From NCBI GenBank assembly GCA_027488845.1, contig JAIYBC010000050.1:1-64000 (forward strand): a stretch of DNA of 64,000 bases, given 5' to 3'. Of the stretch, positions 7,545-16,583 are shown one piece after another. Every line of letters starts with the position of its first letter. Position 1 is the stretch's first letter. The translations under genes were made by a program, and so were the position numbers. The notes below the pieces were generated by a model. It was not told the origin of the DNA. It saw only the letters and a program-made list of their open reading frames with translations, and did not search any database. This DNA is from Verrucomicrobiales bacterium (lineage in GTDB: Bacteria > Verrucomicrobiota > Verrucomicrobiia > Limisphaerales > UBA9464).

Positions 7545-10500
7545 ATGCGAGGATTTCTGGCGAGAATGACCGTGCTGCTGCTGGCCGGGATGGCCTGCGG
7601 GCCGTGTCTGCTGGGGCAGGCCTTTTCCAAGGCGGCCCCGGTCGCGGTGCCGACGGTGGAGATTGTCCGCTTCACCAACGTCACCGGCGGCGTGGTGATC
7701 GATTCGGACCGGGACTCCGTGCGTCCGGGCGCGGCGTTCGACCGGGAAGCGATCCAGGCCGAATCGGGACTGCGTGTGCGCAACGCCGGAGCCCTGACCA
7801 ATGAGACGGTCTACACGCTGGAATACCGTCTTCTGGACCCGGCCGGGGTGCCCCACCCCATCTTCGACGCCGGCCGTTCGACCACCAATTCCGGGTACGT
7901 CCATGCGGGCGAGGTGCGGGTTCCGCTGCCGCCCGGAGGCTCGACGCGGTTCCAGCACGTGGCCCGGATCATTCCGGCCGCGCCGTTGGACCCGCGGACC
8001 GCCTATCGCGTCGAGATGGTGGTGCTCACCAACGGGGTCGCCTGTGGGGCCCGCACCAACGACGCCGGCCGCAGCTACCTGCATTTCACCTCGCTGGTTT
8101 CGAACGATCCGCGCCTCAACGTGCTGGGGATCGCGGAATCCGCGGTGATCACCAGCCCCTTTGCGCTGAGGGCGCCGGGAAGTCCTTCGGCGTTCGTGGC
8201 GGAGGCCCGGGTCCGGATCCATCGCTACGACACCTTCCTCGCCGCGGCGCCGACGCCGGCGACGGTCGGGATGCACCTCGACTTGGCCCTTGTGGATGCG
8301 TCGACGGGTTTGCCCGTCCCGTTGGCTTCCCGGACGAAGGAGGTCCTCGTTTCGGTGCCCGAATTCGACCTCGTGGCGGGACGGGCGGAGCCGGCTTCGG
8401 TGCTGCATGTGGAGCCCCTGTCGATCCAGCCGGCTGCCGGGGTGCAACTGGATCCGGTGGCGGGACGCTACCGTCTGGAGGTGACGACGACGCTGAACGA
8501 CGCGCCGGCTCCGGGGAATGTGCCGGTGGCCGCGGGGCTGGCGACGGGTTCCGACCAGGGGCTGTTGCAGTTCAACGGACGGATCACCGGCGGCGGTGTC
8601 ACCGGCACCTTCTCGTCGGTGGCCAACGTGCCCACGGATGGCGGTCCGGACGGCGCCGGGGTGCGTACCGATCTCCTGATCGCCGCCGGAGTGGGCCTGC
8701 TCCCGGGTGGCACAACCTTCAGTTCGACGACCCCGATTCCGGTGCGGCTTTTGGCGGATGGCACGGCGGAGATCCTCTCGGGTTCCTTCGAGGTCTCACG
8801 GCCGGGCGGTGGGGCGACCCTGCAGGTACGGGGCTTCACCCTGAGCCTGGATGGTCAGCATTTCGGCGCGGACGGCGTGAGGTCCTCCACATCGATCCTG
8901 ACCTTCCCCTCGGGATTCGGGGTGCGCCTGGGCAACCGCAACCAGGGGATGTCCAAGGGCTGGATGTCGCTGGGCAGCGTGGTCCTGGACCCGGCGACGT
9001 TGCGTCCGACGGGCGTGCTCCAATGGGCGCCGGAAGGGGGGATCACCAGCTTCTGCCATGAGGAATCCAAGCCGCTGTGGTTCGAGGTCGAGAAGTACGC
9101 CTGGGACATGGAAGCGGGGACCCTGACGTTCTTCCCGGTGCGAGTGGTGTCGGTGCGGTCGGAACGTTACGCCGGGTTGGCGGGACGTGCGGACGTGGCG
9201 GTTGGCGGGACGAACGGCGTGACCAAGGCCTCCAACGACCGGTACTGGGATTCGGTGACCGGGGTGGGGCCGGAAGGGGTGGTCCTCCGAGCGGACCCGC
9301 AGGGCCATGCGGTGGCCAGTTTCACGGCGACCTTGGCACCGGGGGCGTTCGAGGCGCAGTTCCCGGCGGGGGCGCTGGTGGCTTGGACCGGGGCGGCGAG
9401 CCTGACCGTGAGCAACGACGTGGTCGTGCCCTCGGCCAGCACCATGAACGCGGTGTCCAATCTGGTGCAGCCCTTCGAGGTGACCTGTCGGGATTGCGGT
9501 TGGACCGCGGCGGGCCCGGATTCCGGGGTGGAGGAACGGTCGCTGAACCCGGTGGGACCCTTCCAGTTCACCGAGGATGGAGGTCTGATCGGGGACGGAT
9601 TGACTCCGCTGGAGGCCTTGTCGTTCCCCGACCTCGCCTGGGGCAAGTCGGGCGAGCAATACACCCATCGGGTGGCCAACGTCTCGGCCGGACGTTTCCA
9701 CATGCCGGGGACCTTCCTGCCGGCCGCGGTGGCGGGAGCGGCCGGGGTGAATGGGCCGGCGGTGCTGCTGCTCACGGGGACCGACCTGGCGACGGGGCGC
9801 GCCGTGGCCCGGCCGCTGGCGGGGGATGTCGGCTACGAGGAAGGCTGGGGCGAGTATGCGGGATTCAACTACGCGCCGACCAACACGCTCCTGGTGGTCA
9901 CCAACCGTGGACAAAGCCTCATCGCCGGCAATGCCACCCGCTTCACCCCCAGCGTCCGGGAGAAGCTCTACCTGCGCCGTTCGGGGATCTCCGGGATCCA
10001 CGAAGCCTCCGGCCCGGTGACCCTGCCGAAGGTCTACGGCTACGACTTCGCCGTCTCGAACCTGAGCCTGGCCTTCCTGGACGGCCAGAACTCGGCCTCG
10101 GCATTGGCGGGATCGATCTCGCTGCCGTATCCCGCGAACTTCAGCTACCCGCTCGAACACCTGCGTCTCCGGTGCAACGGCCACCTGCTGGACGCGCCCC
10201 GTTCCACCACCCAACCGGGCGTCACGCTCGACTACTGGGACACCACGGTGGCCGTGAACGGGGTGGCCTTCGAACCGGTGCTCGCCGGAGTCGGCGCGGC
10301 CTTCCTCCCGACCGCCTGCACCACCACGGACTACAGCGTGGTGTTCGACATCACGGCGCGGCCGACCAACCGGTTCCTGCTGGGCGCCCAGGACGGCTTC
10401 ACCGGGCGCCTCGCGCTGGGCACCGACGGCAACATCCGCCCGAAGTCGGCCGGAGTGCTCGGGGTCGACTCGCGGCTGAAGGGGCCGACCCAGCTCGGGA

Positions 10501-13067
10501 TTCCCTCGGCCGACGAGACCCCCTTCACCTTCGCGCCGGTGAACGACGCGTACTTCAACACCTGGTCGGCCGCCGTGGATCCGATCCCGGGTTGGCTGAA
10601 CCTCGCCGGTTCGCTGAACGTGGCGTTCTTCGAGGACGTGAAGGTCCACCTGCACGTGGATCCGTCGGGACCGTTCGGGGCGCTCTACGTGATGGGCGGC
10701 GGACCGGTGGCGGGCTTCACGCAGTCGGCCACCTGGTGGAACCGTTCCGGGAGCGACTTCTTCAACGACGCCGGATTCGACGCCGACCACGTCGGAACGC
10801 CCCCGGTCGGGGTGCTGACCTACCGGGACGGCCTGACCGAGGACTACAATCCGCGGGCGCAGAAGCTTTGGGCGGGGATCGTGAAGTTCGACTACCCCCT
10901 GCTGTGGTCCACCACGGTCGGCGAGTTCAACAGCCTCGCGCCGAAGGAAAAGAACCTGATCATCCTCAAGACGGAGAGCCGCCTGAACCACCTGCGCGGC
11001 GGTTCCACGGACCTCTCGTTCGGCGCGCAGTACGCCGGGGCCCCGCTGGCGAACCTCACCGAGATGCTGATGGAAGGCACGGGGTTGAACGACGCCCTGC
11101 AGGACGCCGTAGGGGTCCAACTGGGAGTCCTCGGGGTGGGGACCCGGCGGCTGGGTGACATCCTCGACGCCGACCCGCACCGGTTCTGGGATCCGCTCCT
11201 GGACCGGCTTCTGGACCCGGTGATCGCCGATCTCGACGCCGAGTTGGAGACGCTCCACGGCCAGGTGGATCCGTGCGACTTCACGACGCAGGCCCGCCCG
11301 GTGTTGGAACGCTACATCACCGGCGCGCCCGGCTGGACCAACAGCGTCTCCGCGCGGCTGTATGGGATCGCCGGCGTGTACACCGACGCCGCGACGGTTC
11401 TGGGCACCGTGCATTCGCAGTTGGGCGAGGTGCACGACGCGTTGCAGGCCGCGGCGGGCCTGATCGTGTTGCCCGACGACTCCACGGCGGGACCCGCGGG
11501 CACCTATCCCGGGATCTTCGTGAAGGAGCAGATCAGCAACGGCATCGAGGCGCGCACGCAGGTCGAGCAGATGGCCAAGGACCTCCTGACGAAGCTCGGA
11601 GGTCTGGCGGTGGACTCGGCGGTGGAGGAATTGGTGGGCGACCTGATGGCGAAGTCGGACCTCCCGTTTGCCCAGGTCCAGAAGGCACTGCAGGACCTCG
11701 ACGCCGCGGTGGTGGACCTGAGGAGCCGTCTGGAACCGTCGCGCGACTACGCCTCGCGCATGGCGATGATCGTCTCCAGCCAGGCCGCCAGCCTCTCGGT
11801 GGCGGTGGAGGGGTCCCTCGACGACACGGTGGTCTATTTCGATGGCTTCGCCTGCGGGATCGACGACCCGTTCGAGGATCTGACCGCGGATGCCCTGAAG
11901 GCGGACCTCAAGGGGTTGGTGAAGGACCGCTTCTACGCCTCCAGCGTCCCGGGCGAGGTGCAGAGCTTCCTGCGGGAACTGCTGTACGACCTCAACACCT
12001 TGGTCGCCGACGCCATCGACAGCGGCGTCGCGGAGCTGAACCGCGTGATCATGCAGGTCCTGACCGAGGAGAGCGTCGGCCTGGCCTCCGAGGTCGTGCC
12101 GCTCCTCGGCGACGTCGCCGGCGCGCTGGGTGCGGGTTCGATCCAGGGCGACGCGCAGATCGTGGGCGACGACCTGCATCAGCTGAGGCTCGACGGCGAG
12201 ATCGAGTTCGGGATGAGCGGCAAGCGCGAGGGCGCCGAGGAGGGCTCCATGCTCAAGGCCGGCGTCCAGTTCACCCTGCGAAGCTATGACAACGACGGCG
12301 AGGACTACGGGTGCAGCCTGGGATCGGTCCCGGCCACCGAGGTGACGCTGGCGGTGTCGATGCAGGCGGTGAAGTTCATCACCGACAAGCTGGAGTTCCA
12401 GGCCGACCTGCTCTTCGCCTTCGCCGACGATCCGGCGAACGACCCGCCGTTCAAGGCGCTCCAGGTCGGCGGCGGATTCCAGGTGCCGACCTACGTGCCG
12501 ATCATCCCGGCATTGATCACCCTGAAGGGCATCGGCGGCGACGCCTCCTTCGGCGTCCGGGAGGATTTCCTCTCGGCCAACTGCGACGTGAGCGTGCTCC
12601 AGAGGATCCACTGCACCGGAGGCTTCTTCGTCGGCAAGACCTGCTCCTACAAGCCCTTCGACGGCTGGGCAAAGGATGTCGAGCACGTGATCGGGCTGTC
12701 GGACAACGACATCGCCCGGGACGGCTGGAGCGGACTCTACACCGAAGTTTCGGCGAACATCTCCCTCGGACAGGACTGCAGGCTCCGCGCCGAGTTCGGC
12801 GGCGGCGTCGGGGCGGGATTCCGCTGGGACGAACCGACCCTCCTCGGGCGCGCCTATGGCTACGCGAACGGCGACTTCCTCTGCTTCATCCACGGTGGCG
12901 CGTGGTTCGAGCTCGATGCCCTTGGCCGGCTCGGCGACCTGACCGGTGGCGATCTCTTCGGCGACGTCCGGCTCAAGGGCTGCGCCGGAATCGAGGTCCA
13001 GGTCCTGGTCAAGATCACCGAGGAAGCCTGCATCACCTACCAGAACGGCACCTTCAACGCCGAGTGA
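7545..13067 (+). CDS. Giant secreted protein A, unknown function (1840 aa)
   Basis: 1840 residues. The N-terminus is basic then strongly hydrophobic and ends in L-L-G-Q-A, a good Sec signal peptide. Residues about 30-1150 look beta-rich, full of V/T/G patterns and N-G turns, with no catalytic motif I recognise; a C-R-D-C pair occurs near 650. Residues about 1170-1530 change to a long amphipathic helical region with many Leu/Ala/Asp/Glu heptads. The last 300 or so residues are again beta-rich and contain several Cys. No membrane anchor, LPXTG or PEP-CTERM signal is visible at the C-terminus. It is the first gene of a tight trio of secreted proteins. I cannot name a family. Confidence 0.85.
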   Translation: MRGFLARMTVLLLAGMACGPCLLGQAFSKAAPVAVPTVEIVRFTNVTGGVVIDSDRDSVRPGAAFDREAIQAESGLRVRNAGALTNETVYTLEYRLLDPAGVPHPIFDAGRSTTNSGYVHAGEVRVPLPPGGSTRFQHVARIIPAAPLDPRTAYRVEMVVLTNGVACGARTNDAGRSYLHFTSLVSNDPRLNVLGIAESAVITSPFALRAPGSPSAFVAEARVRIHRYDTFLAAAPTPATVGMHLDLALVDASTGLPVPLASRTKEVLVSVPEFDLVAGRAEPASVLHVEPLSIQPAAGVQLDPVAGRYRLEVTTTLNDAPAPGNVPVAAGLATGSDQGLLQFNGRITGGGVTGTFSSVANVPTDGGPDGAGVRTDLLIAAGVGLLPGGTTFSSTTPIPVRLLADGTAEILSGSFEVSRPGGGATLQVRGFTLSLDGQHFGADGVRSSTSILTFPSGFGVRLGNRNQGMSKGWMSLGSVVLDPATLRPTGVLQWAPEGGITSFCHEESKPLWFEVEKYAWDMEAGTLTFFPVRVVSVRSERYAGLAGRADVAVGGTNGVTKASNDRYWDSVTGVGPEGVVLRADPQGHAVASFTATLAPGAFEAQFPAGALVAWTGAASLTVSNDVVVPSASTMNAVSNLVQPFEVTCRDCGWTAAGPDSGVEERSLNPVGPFQFTEDGGLIGDGLTPLEALSFPDLAWGKSGEQYTHRVANVSAGRFHMPGTFLPAAVAGAAGVNGPAVLLLTGTDLATGRAVARPLAGDVGYEEGWGEYAGFNYAPTNTLLVVTNRGQSLIAGNATRFTPSVREKLYLRRSGISGIHEASGPVTLPKVYGYDFAVSNLSLAFLDGQNSASALAGSISLPYPANFSYPLEHLRLRCNGHLLDAPRSTTQPGVTLDYWDTTVAVNGVAFEPVLAGVGAAFLPTACTTTDYSVVFDITARPTNRFLLGAQDGFTGRLALGTDGNIRPKSAGVLGVDSRLKGPTQLGIPSADETPFTFAPVNDAYFNTWSAAVDPIPGWLNLAGSLNVAFFEDVKVHLHVDPSGPFGALYVMGGGPVAGFTQSATWWNRSGSDFFNDAGFDADHVGTPPVGVLTYRDGLTEDYNPRAQKLWAGIVKFDYPLLWSTTVGEFNSLAPKEKNLIILKTESRLNHLRGGSTDLSFGAQYAGAPLANLTEMLMEGTGLNDALQDAVGVQLGVLGVGTRRLGDILDADPHRFWDPLLDRLLDPVIADLDAELETLHGQVDPCDFTTQARPVLERYITGAPGWTNSVSARLYGIAGVYTDAATVLGTVHSQLGEVHDALQAAAGLIVLPDDSTAGPAGTYPGIFVKEQISNGIEARTQVEQMAKDLLTKLGGLAVDSAVEELVGDLMAKSDLPFAQVQKALQDLDAAVVDLRSRLEPSRDYASRMAMIVSSQAASLSVAVEGSLDDTVVYFDGFACGIDDPFEDLTADALKADLKGLVKDRFYASSVPGEVQSFLRELLYDLNTLVADAIDSGVAELNRVIMQVLTEESVGLASEVVPLLGDVAGALGAGSIQGDAQIVGDDLHQLRLDGEIEFGMSGKREGAEEGSMLKAGVQFTLRSYDNDGEDYGCSLGSVPATEVTLAVSMQAVKFITDKLEFQADLLFAFADDPANDPPFKALQVGGGFQVPTYVPIIPALITLKGIGGDASFGVREDFLSANCDVSVLQRIHCTGGFFVGKTCSYKPFDGWAKDVEHVIGLSDNDIARDGWSGLYTEVSANISLGQDCRLRAEFGGGVGAGFRWDEPTLLGRAYGYANGDFLCFIHGGAWFELDALGRLGDLTGGDLFGDVRLKGCAGIEVQVLVKITEEACITYQNGTFNAE

Positions 13068-13102
13068 ACCCGCCGTCCCACGACCTTCCCCTGAGCTTTC
13101 GC

Positions 13103-16100
13103 ATGATCCCCACCGTCCTCCGGTCCGTCGGATGCCGCGCGCTCCTCGCGGTGCTGTTGTTGTTCCCGGTCGTGTCCCCCGCACGGGCCGAGTCCCTCCC
13201 TCCGGGCAGCTGGCTGGCGACCGTCGGCACCACCATCACGAACGCCGCCGGCCAGGAATGGGTGTACCTGTTCTGGCAGCCGTCCGACCCAGCGGCCTAT
13301 GGCAACCGGCAGGTCGCGATCTACGGCAAGTCGGGCAACACCCGTTCCACCCGGAACTTCACCCAGCAGGGAATCGCCGGACCGCAGACCGACCCGCGGG
13401 TGATCCGTCCGCTGCTGGAGCGTGCCGAGGCCGTGGGAGACGACCTCGCCGAGCTCGACGAACACCTGACCGGCCTGTTCCAGAACGTCGTCCCGGCTCC
13501 CGGGATCACCCTTGCCGAGAAGCTCGCGGCCGTGGTCCGCGGGTTCTCCTCCGATCCGTCCCTGGGAGCCCGGATGCTGTTCCTCGCCCGACGTCATCCC
13601 GGTGCGGCGATGGCGTTCGGCCTGGCCCACGCCGAGCCCTTCGCGGCCGGAGCGACCCAGTTCACCTACGAGGTCCGCGAGCACGATCCGTCAACCGGCA
13701 CCGATTCTCCGGTCCTCGCCCGGGTGGTCCTGACCCGCGGAGCCCCGCTGCGGCTGCCCGCGCCGGGTCCCGTGGTGGAGGTGCCCACCAACGGTCCGAC
13801 CGGCGACCTGCTGGCCCGCCTCCGGTGGTCCACCCCGGACGAGCTCCGACGTCTCACGTCGGCGATGAACGGCTTCAACGTCTACCGGGTGGAACGCTCC
13901 CGCGCCGTCGCGCTTGGACTGACCAACGGGACGGCTCCTGGCGTCCTCGCCAGCCTCGCGAAGACCGATCCCACCGTCGAGCGGGTCAACATCCAGCCCG
14001 TGATGCCCCCGAAGGAATTCACCGCGGCCGAGGCCGCGGACCTCGCTGGCGATCCCTCGACGGTCTTCGTCACCGACACGCGGGATCGTCATCGCGGCGG
14101 CCCCGGGTTCCACGATGGAGAGCAGTTCTGCTACCTCGTCGCAGCCCGGGACATCCTGGGCCGCGACGGCGCCGCGTCGGAGCCGGGCTGCGTGACCTTC
14201 TGCGACCGCATCCCGCCGCCCATCCCGCAGGGCCTGCGTTCCGCCAACGACTTCGTCGTCGAGGGCGCCGGCGCCACGAACGGCCGGCAGCGGATCCGGC
14301 TCACCTGGACGCCCGACGCCGACGCCACCAGCAACCGCACCGCGGGCTACCGGATCTACCGCTGGAACCGGCGCGAGGACCTGCACCGGCCCGAGTTGCG
14401 GCCGACGCTCGTGGCCACGGTGCCGCATCGCTCCGGCCCGACACTCTCCGAACTCGACACGACACCCGACGCCCCCGACGTGTCCCGGGCGGGAACGGTG
14501 TTCTGGTACACCGTCCGCTCCTTCAAGCAGACCGCGTGCGGCGACCTCGAGTCGGCGGACGGCGCCCCGGCCAAGGCGATTCCGCGGGATCGGGTCGGTC
14601 CCACCGCCGGGGCCCCGAAGCTGGTCCTGCGGAAGCCCGAGCTGAACGCGACCTTCCGCGCCCTCTCGATCGAAGGCGGGGCCACCAACCTGCCGGCGGG
14701 AGCGAACCGCCATTGGATCCGTGCCACCCGGACCAACCGCGAGATCGCCTGGGTCGAGGTCGTGGTGAACGACCCGGCGCTCGAGGGCGGCACGGCCCGT
14801 CTCGGACGGCACTACTTCCCCCGTTACGGCAACGGCGGCGGACTTCCCCACGCCACGATGATGTCGGACGGCGAGATCGACTGGGCCTACCTGAGCCCGA
14901 CCGCCGCAGGGGTTTCCGCCACGGTGAGGTTCGGCCTGGCCAACGGGACCACCTCGGAGGCGTCGACCCACACCCTTCCGGCCGCCCGGCCCGGGTACGC
15001 CACCGGAGCCGAGATCCGGTTGGCCGCCGCCTGGAACCTCGGGCCGGCTGGGAACGACCGGAAGCATCATCCCGTCTCCATCACTCCGGGCGCACCGGCC
15101 GGAGCCATCACCGGCGTCGGCGTGCTCATCCCGCACACCGGCGACACCCACCACTGGCGTCTCTACCGCCGGCTCGACCGCGGACCACTGGCGCTGGTCT
15201 CGGAAGGGGATGCCCCGAACCCCGCGAAGCGACGGTCCGACGAGTCGAAGGGCGCGGTCGGGGACGTGGCGGTGACCGACGGCTCGATGCCGGCGAACAC
15301 GGCTTCGGCGACCTACTACTCGCAGCTGCTCGACCGCGACGGCAACGCCGGCCCGCTGCTGGCCGCGGAGTCCATCCTGATCGCCCAGCCGCCGGTGGCG
15401 CCGACGTTGCTCGGCATCACGGCGGTGGTGGACACCAACACCGCCGCCTCGACCTTGACCGTGAGCTGGTCCGGCGCCCCGTATGGCCTGTCTCGCTACC
15501 GGATCTGGGTCGGGAATCCGGCCCGTGGTTCACTTCCCCTGCTTCGCACGGGGACGAACGGGATCCTTTCCAAGTCGGCCAAGGCGCTCCGTAACCCGAC
15601 CCTGATCGACCTGGACCCGCTGACGGTCGTCTACCGCGAGTACGTCCACTCGGGAGGCACCACCAACCTGCTCTCGGTGCCGCACGACACGGCGCGCATC
15701 GGCATGCGGACCGGGGAGGGTGCCATCCATTCCGCGGACATCCCGCGGGCTTCGGTCGCGTCCGATCTCTACCTCATCGTCGAGGCGGTGGGACTGGATG
15801 GATCGGTGGGCGAGGCCAGCAACACGTTGATCCTCCCGGCCGGGGCCTCGGACGCGAGCCTCGCCACCGTGGTGCCCTGGCCCAAGCGGGCGTTGCCGAC
15901 CATCCGCGAGGACTTCACCGGAAGCGCGCTGAAGTTCGAGGCGGTCCGGCTGAAGCGTGGCTCCGCGGACGGCACGGCCGACGGGGATTTCGACGGCATC
16001 GGCATCGCCATCGGCTACACCTCGATCGTCCCGAGGGCCGGGGCCACGCCGAAGGAGGGGAGGGACGCCTTCCTCAACGGCACCCTCAATCCCGTCTCCA

Positions 16101-16561
16101 AGCTCTTCAACGATCCGGAAACCGGCCTGCCGCTCTTCGGTCGGGACCACCTCACCTTCGACGCCCAAGCCCTGCCGCTCCCCCGGGTGGAACTGAACGA
16201 GGTGTATCTGGTCCAGCCCCTGGTTTCCGCGGCGCTTTACCGTCAGCAGGTCCCGAGCACCGCCTATCCGCAACCGGCCGGCGACCTCGTGCAGGTGACC
16301 CCGAAGATGTCGGGCATCGCCCATCGGCACTACACCGACTCCATCCCGGTGAACGCCGGCGTCAACCTGCCGGCCACCCAGGTGCTGGATCCCTTCATCC
16401 GGGTGTTCCAGCAGCCCAACACCCACGGGATCTACCTCATCGACACACAGCCCCTGATCGAGGGGGCCAGCTACCGGTATCACCTCGTCCGCTTCGCGGA
16501 GAACGGGGAAATGATCGACAGCCTTCCCACGCCGCCCATCACCGCAACGGCCTCGGAGTAG
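13103..16561 (+). CDS. Giant secreted protein B with fibronectin-III-like domains (1152 aa)
   Basis: 1152 residues from the ATG at 13103; the frame upstream is open only because it overlaps gene A out of frame. A signal peptide (hydrophobic core A-L-L-A-V-L-L-L-F, cleavage near A-R-A) is followed by a roughly 200-residue unassigned domain. Several Fn3-like repeats follow, marked by L-R-W-S-T or L-T-W-T-P strands paired with Y-R-V/Y-R-I-Y-R: near residues 230-260, 390-430 and about 775-800 (L-T-V-S-W-S-G with Y-R-I-W). The C-terminal 300 residues are unassigned. It starts 35 bp after gene A and ends 22 bp before gene C, so the three are surely co-transcribed. Confidence 0.85.
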   Translation: MIPTVLRSVGCRALLAVLLLFPVVSPARAESLPPGSWLATVGTTITNAAGQEWVYLFWQPSDPAAYGNRQVAIYGKSGNTRSTRNFTQQGIAGPQTDPRVIRPLLERAEAVGDDLAELDEHLTGLFQNVVPAPGITLAEKLAAVVRGFSSDPSLGARMLFLARRHPGAAMAFGLAHAEPFAAGATQFTYEVREHDPSTGTDSPVLARVVLTRGAPLRLPAPGPVVEVPTNGPTGDLLARLRWSTPDELRRLTSAMNGFNVYRVERSRAVALGLTNGTAPGVLASLAKTDPTVERVNIQPVMPPKEFTAAEAADLAGDPSTVFVTDTRDRHRGGPGFHDGEQFCYLVAARDILGRDGAASEPGCVTFCDRIPPPIPQGLRSANDFVVEGAGATNGRQRIRLTWTPDADATSNRTAGYRIYRWNRREDLHRPELRPTLVATVPHRSGPTLSELDTTPDAPDVSRAGTVFWYTVRSFKQTACGDLESADGAPAKAIPRDRVGPTAGAPKLVLRKPELNATFRALSIEGGATNLPAGANRHWIRATRTNREIAWVEVVVNDPALEGGTARLGRHYFPRYGNGGGLPHATMMSDGEIDWAYLSPTAAGVSATVRFGLANGTTSEASTHTLPAARPGYATGAEIRLAAAWNLGPAGNDRKHHPVSITPGAPAGAITGVGVLIPHTGDTHHWRLYRRLDRGPLALVSEGDAPNPAKRRSDESKGAVGDVAVTDGSMPANTASATYYSQLLDRDGNAGPLLAAESILIAQPPVAPTLLGITAVVDTNTAASTLTVSWSGAPYGLSRYRIWVGNPARGSLPLLRTGTNGILSKSAKALRNPTLIDLDPLTVVYREYVHSGGTTNLLSVPHDTARIGMRTGEGAIHSADIPRASVASDLYLIVEAVGLDGSVGEASNTLILPAGASDASLATVVPWPKRALPTIREDFTGSALKFEAVRLKRGSADGTADGDFDGIGIAIGYTSIVPRAGATPKEGRDAFLNGTLNPVSKLFNDPETGLPLFGRDHLTFDAQALPLPRVELNEVYLVQPLVSAALYRQQVPSTAYPQPAGDLVQVTPKMSGIAHRHYTDSIPVNAGVNLPATQVLDPFIRVFQQPNTHGIYLIDTQPLIEGASYRYHLVRFAENGEMIDSLPTPPITATASE

Positions 16562-16583
16562 CTCCACCCGCTCCCTCCTGCGC

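Noticed and set aside
8796-13184. 1462-codon open frame on the minus strand opposite giant gene A
   Set aside because: Long antisense frames are expected in GC-rich coding DNA. The sense gene has a signal peptide and protein-like composition; the antisense one is rich in Arg, His, Gly and Glu without domains.
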